Source: an uncultured Chryseolinea sp. (GTDB lineage: Bacteria; Bacteroidota; Bacteroidia; Cytophagales; Cyclobacteriaceae). Taken from it: a stretch of 6,846 nucleotides of DNA. The notes beneath the pieces are model-generated. The model was not told the DNA's origin. It saw nothing but the letters and a program-made list of their open reading frames with translations, and did not search any database. The position numbers and the translations under genes are program-made. The stretch covers positions 1 through 6,846 of the forward strand of contig CAMLER010000278.1 of the NCBI GenBank assembly GCA_946478915.1, read 5' to 3'. Below are positions 6,615-6,846 of this stretch, piece by piece (positions within the stretch are counted from its first letter, which is position 1; each line of letters starts with the position of its first letter).

Positions 6615-6846
6615 TCCGTTTCCTTTACATAACCATGTAAGCGCAAATACGCATCTGTCATCTTATCAAGGTCAAAGCGTTTAACATTTTCAAAGCCCTT
6701 TTTTACAAGCTCGGCTCGCAAATTATCGTCACTCCGTAACAACGTAAACGCCTTTGCAAATTCATCTGCATTATTTGGATTTGCATGCAATGCAGCTCCA
6801 CCGCTGACTTCCGGCATGGGTGGAAGATCACTAGCAATCACTAATG
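6605..6846 (-). CDS. GT4-like glycosyltransferase, C-terminal fragment at window edge
   Basis: The frame is open from the right edge to a TAA at 6605-6607, giving about 80 C-terminal residues; the gene starts outside the window. The visible part begins LVIASDLPPMPEVSGGAAL, the segment that follows the EX7E motif in GT4 enzymes and contacts the nucleotide sugar. A helical tail with NADEFAKAFTLLRSDDNLR and KGFENVKRFDLDKM follows and matches the usual GT-B C-terminus. The GTG at 6841 falls inside this conserved motif and should be read as Val, not a start. It overlaps the acyltransferase gene by 10 bp and is probably an upstream member of the same polysaccharide operon. The truncation is due to the window, not a broken gene. 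Confidence 0.85.
   Translation of the reverse strand, partial: LVIASDLPPMPEVSGGAALHANPNNADEFAKAFTLLRSDDNLRAELVKKGFENVKRFDLDKMTDAYLRLHGYVKETECC

Overview
The window looks like chromosomal DNA from a Bacteroidota bacterium, probably of the Cytophagales/Chitinophagales type. Grounds for this: moderately AT-rich sequence, starts without a clear Shine-Dalgarno, a Bacteroidota-type -7 element (TAATTTTG) before the + strand gene, a small outer-membrane beta-barrel protein of the PorT-like type, and a cyclase/TolB-like/TPR protein of a kind common in that phylum. The assignment is inferred from gene content and promoter style, not from a marker gene.

Layout. Positions 1-870 (-) hold the N-terminal 290 residues of a Tat-exported serine beta-lactamase-fold hydrolase, cut by the window edge. 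Positions 871-1145 are non-coding and contain a strong minus-strand terminator (1080-1115), a stem-loop just upstream of the hydrolase start and a 10-bp tandem repeat. Positions 1146-1901 (-) encode a secreted outer-membrane beta-barrel protein with a Thr/Glu-rich linker. Positions 1902-2147 are a divergent promoter region. Positions 2148-4067 (+) encode a soluble class III nucleotidyl cyclase fused to a TolB-like domain and a TPR tail; the true start is very likely ATG 2148, only 6 bases after a -7 element, so the mRNA may be leaderless. A 62-bp convergent gap follows. From 4130 to the right edge four genes run leftward as a polysaccharide-biosynthesis run: a truncated GT4 glycosyltransferase (6605-6846), a hexapeptide acyltransferase (5952-6614, 10-bp overlap), a complete GT4 glycosyltransferase (4726-5901) and a WcaF-like acetyltransferase (4130-4678).

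How they fit. The 4130-6846 set alternates sugar transfer and O-acetylation and is probably the distal end of an exopolysaccharide operon whose proximal genes lie beyond the window. The cyclase, barrel protein and hydrolase look like independent transcription units. I see no mobile element, CRISPR array, RNA gene or toxin-antitoxin pair. The most interesting points are the cyclase active site, which keeps its metal and transition-state residues but lacks both canonical base-specificity residues, and its apparently leaderless start. I found no convincing novel multi-gene system.
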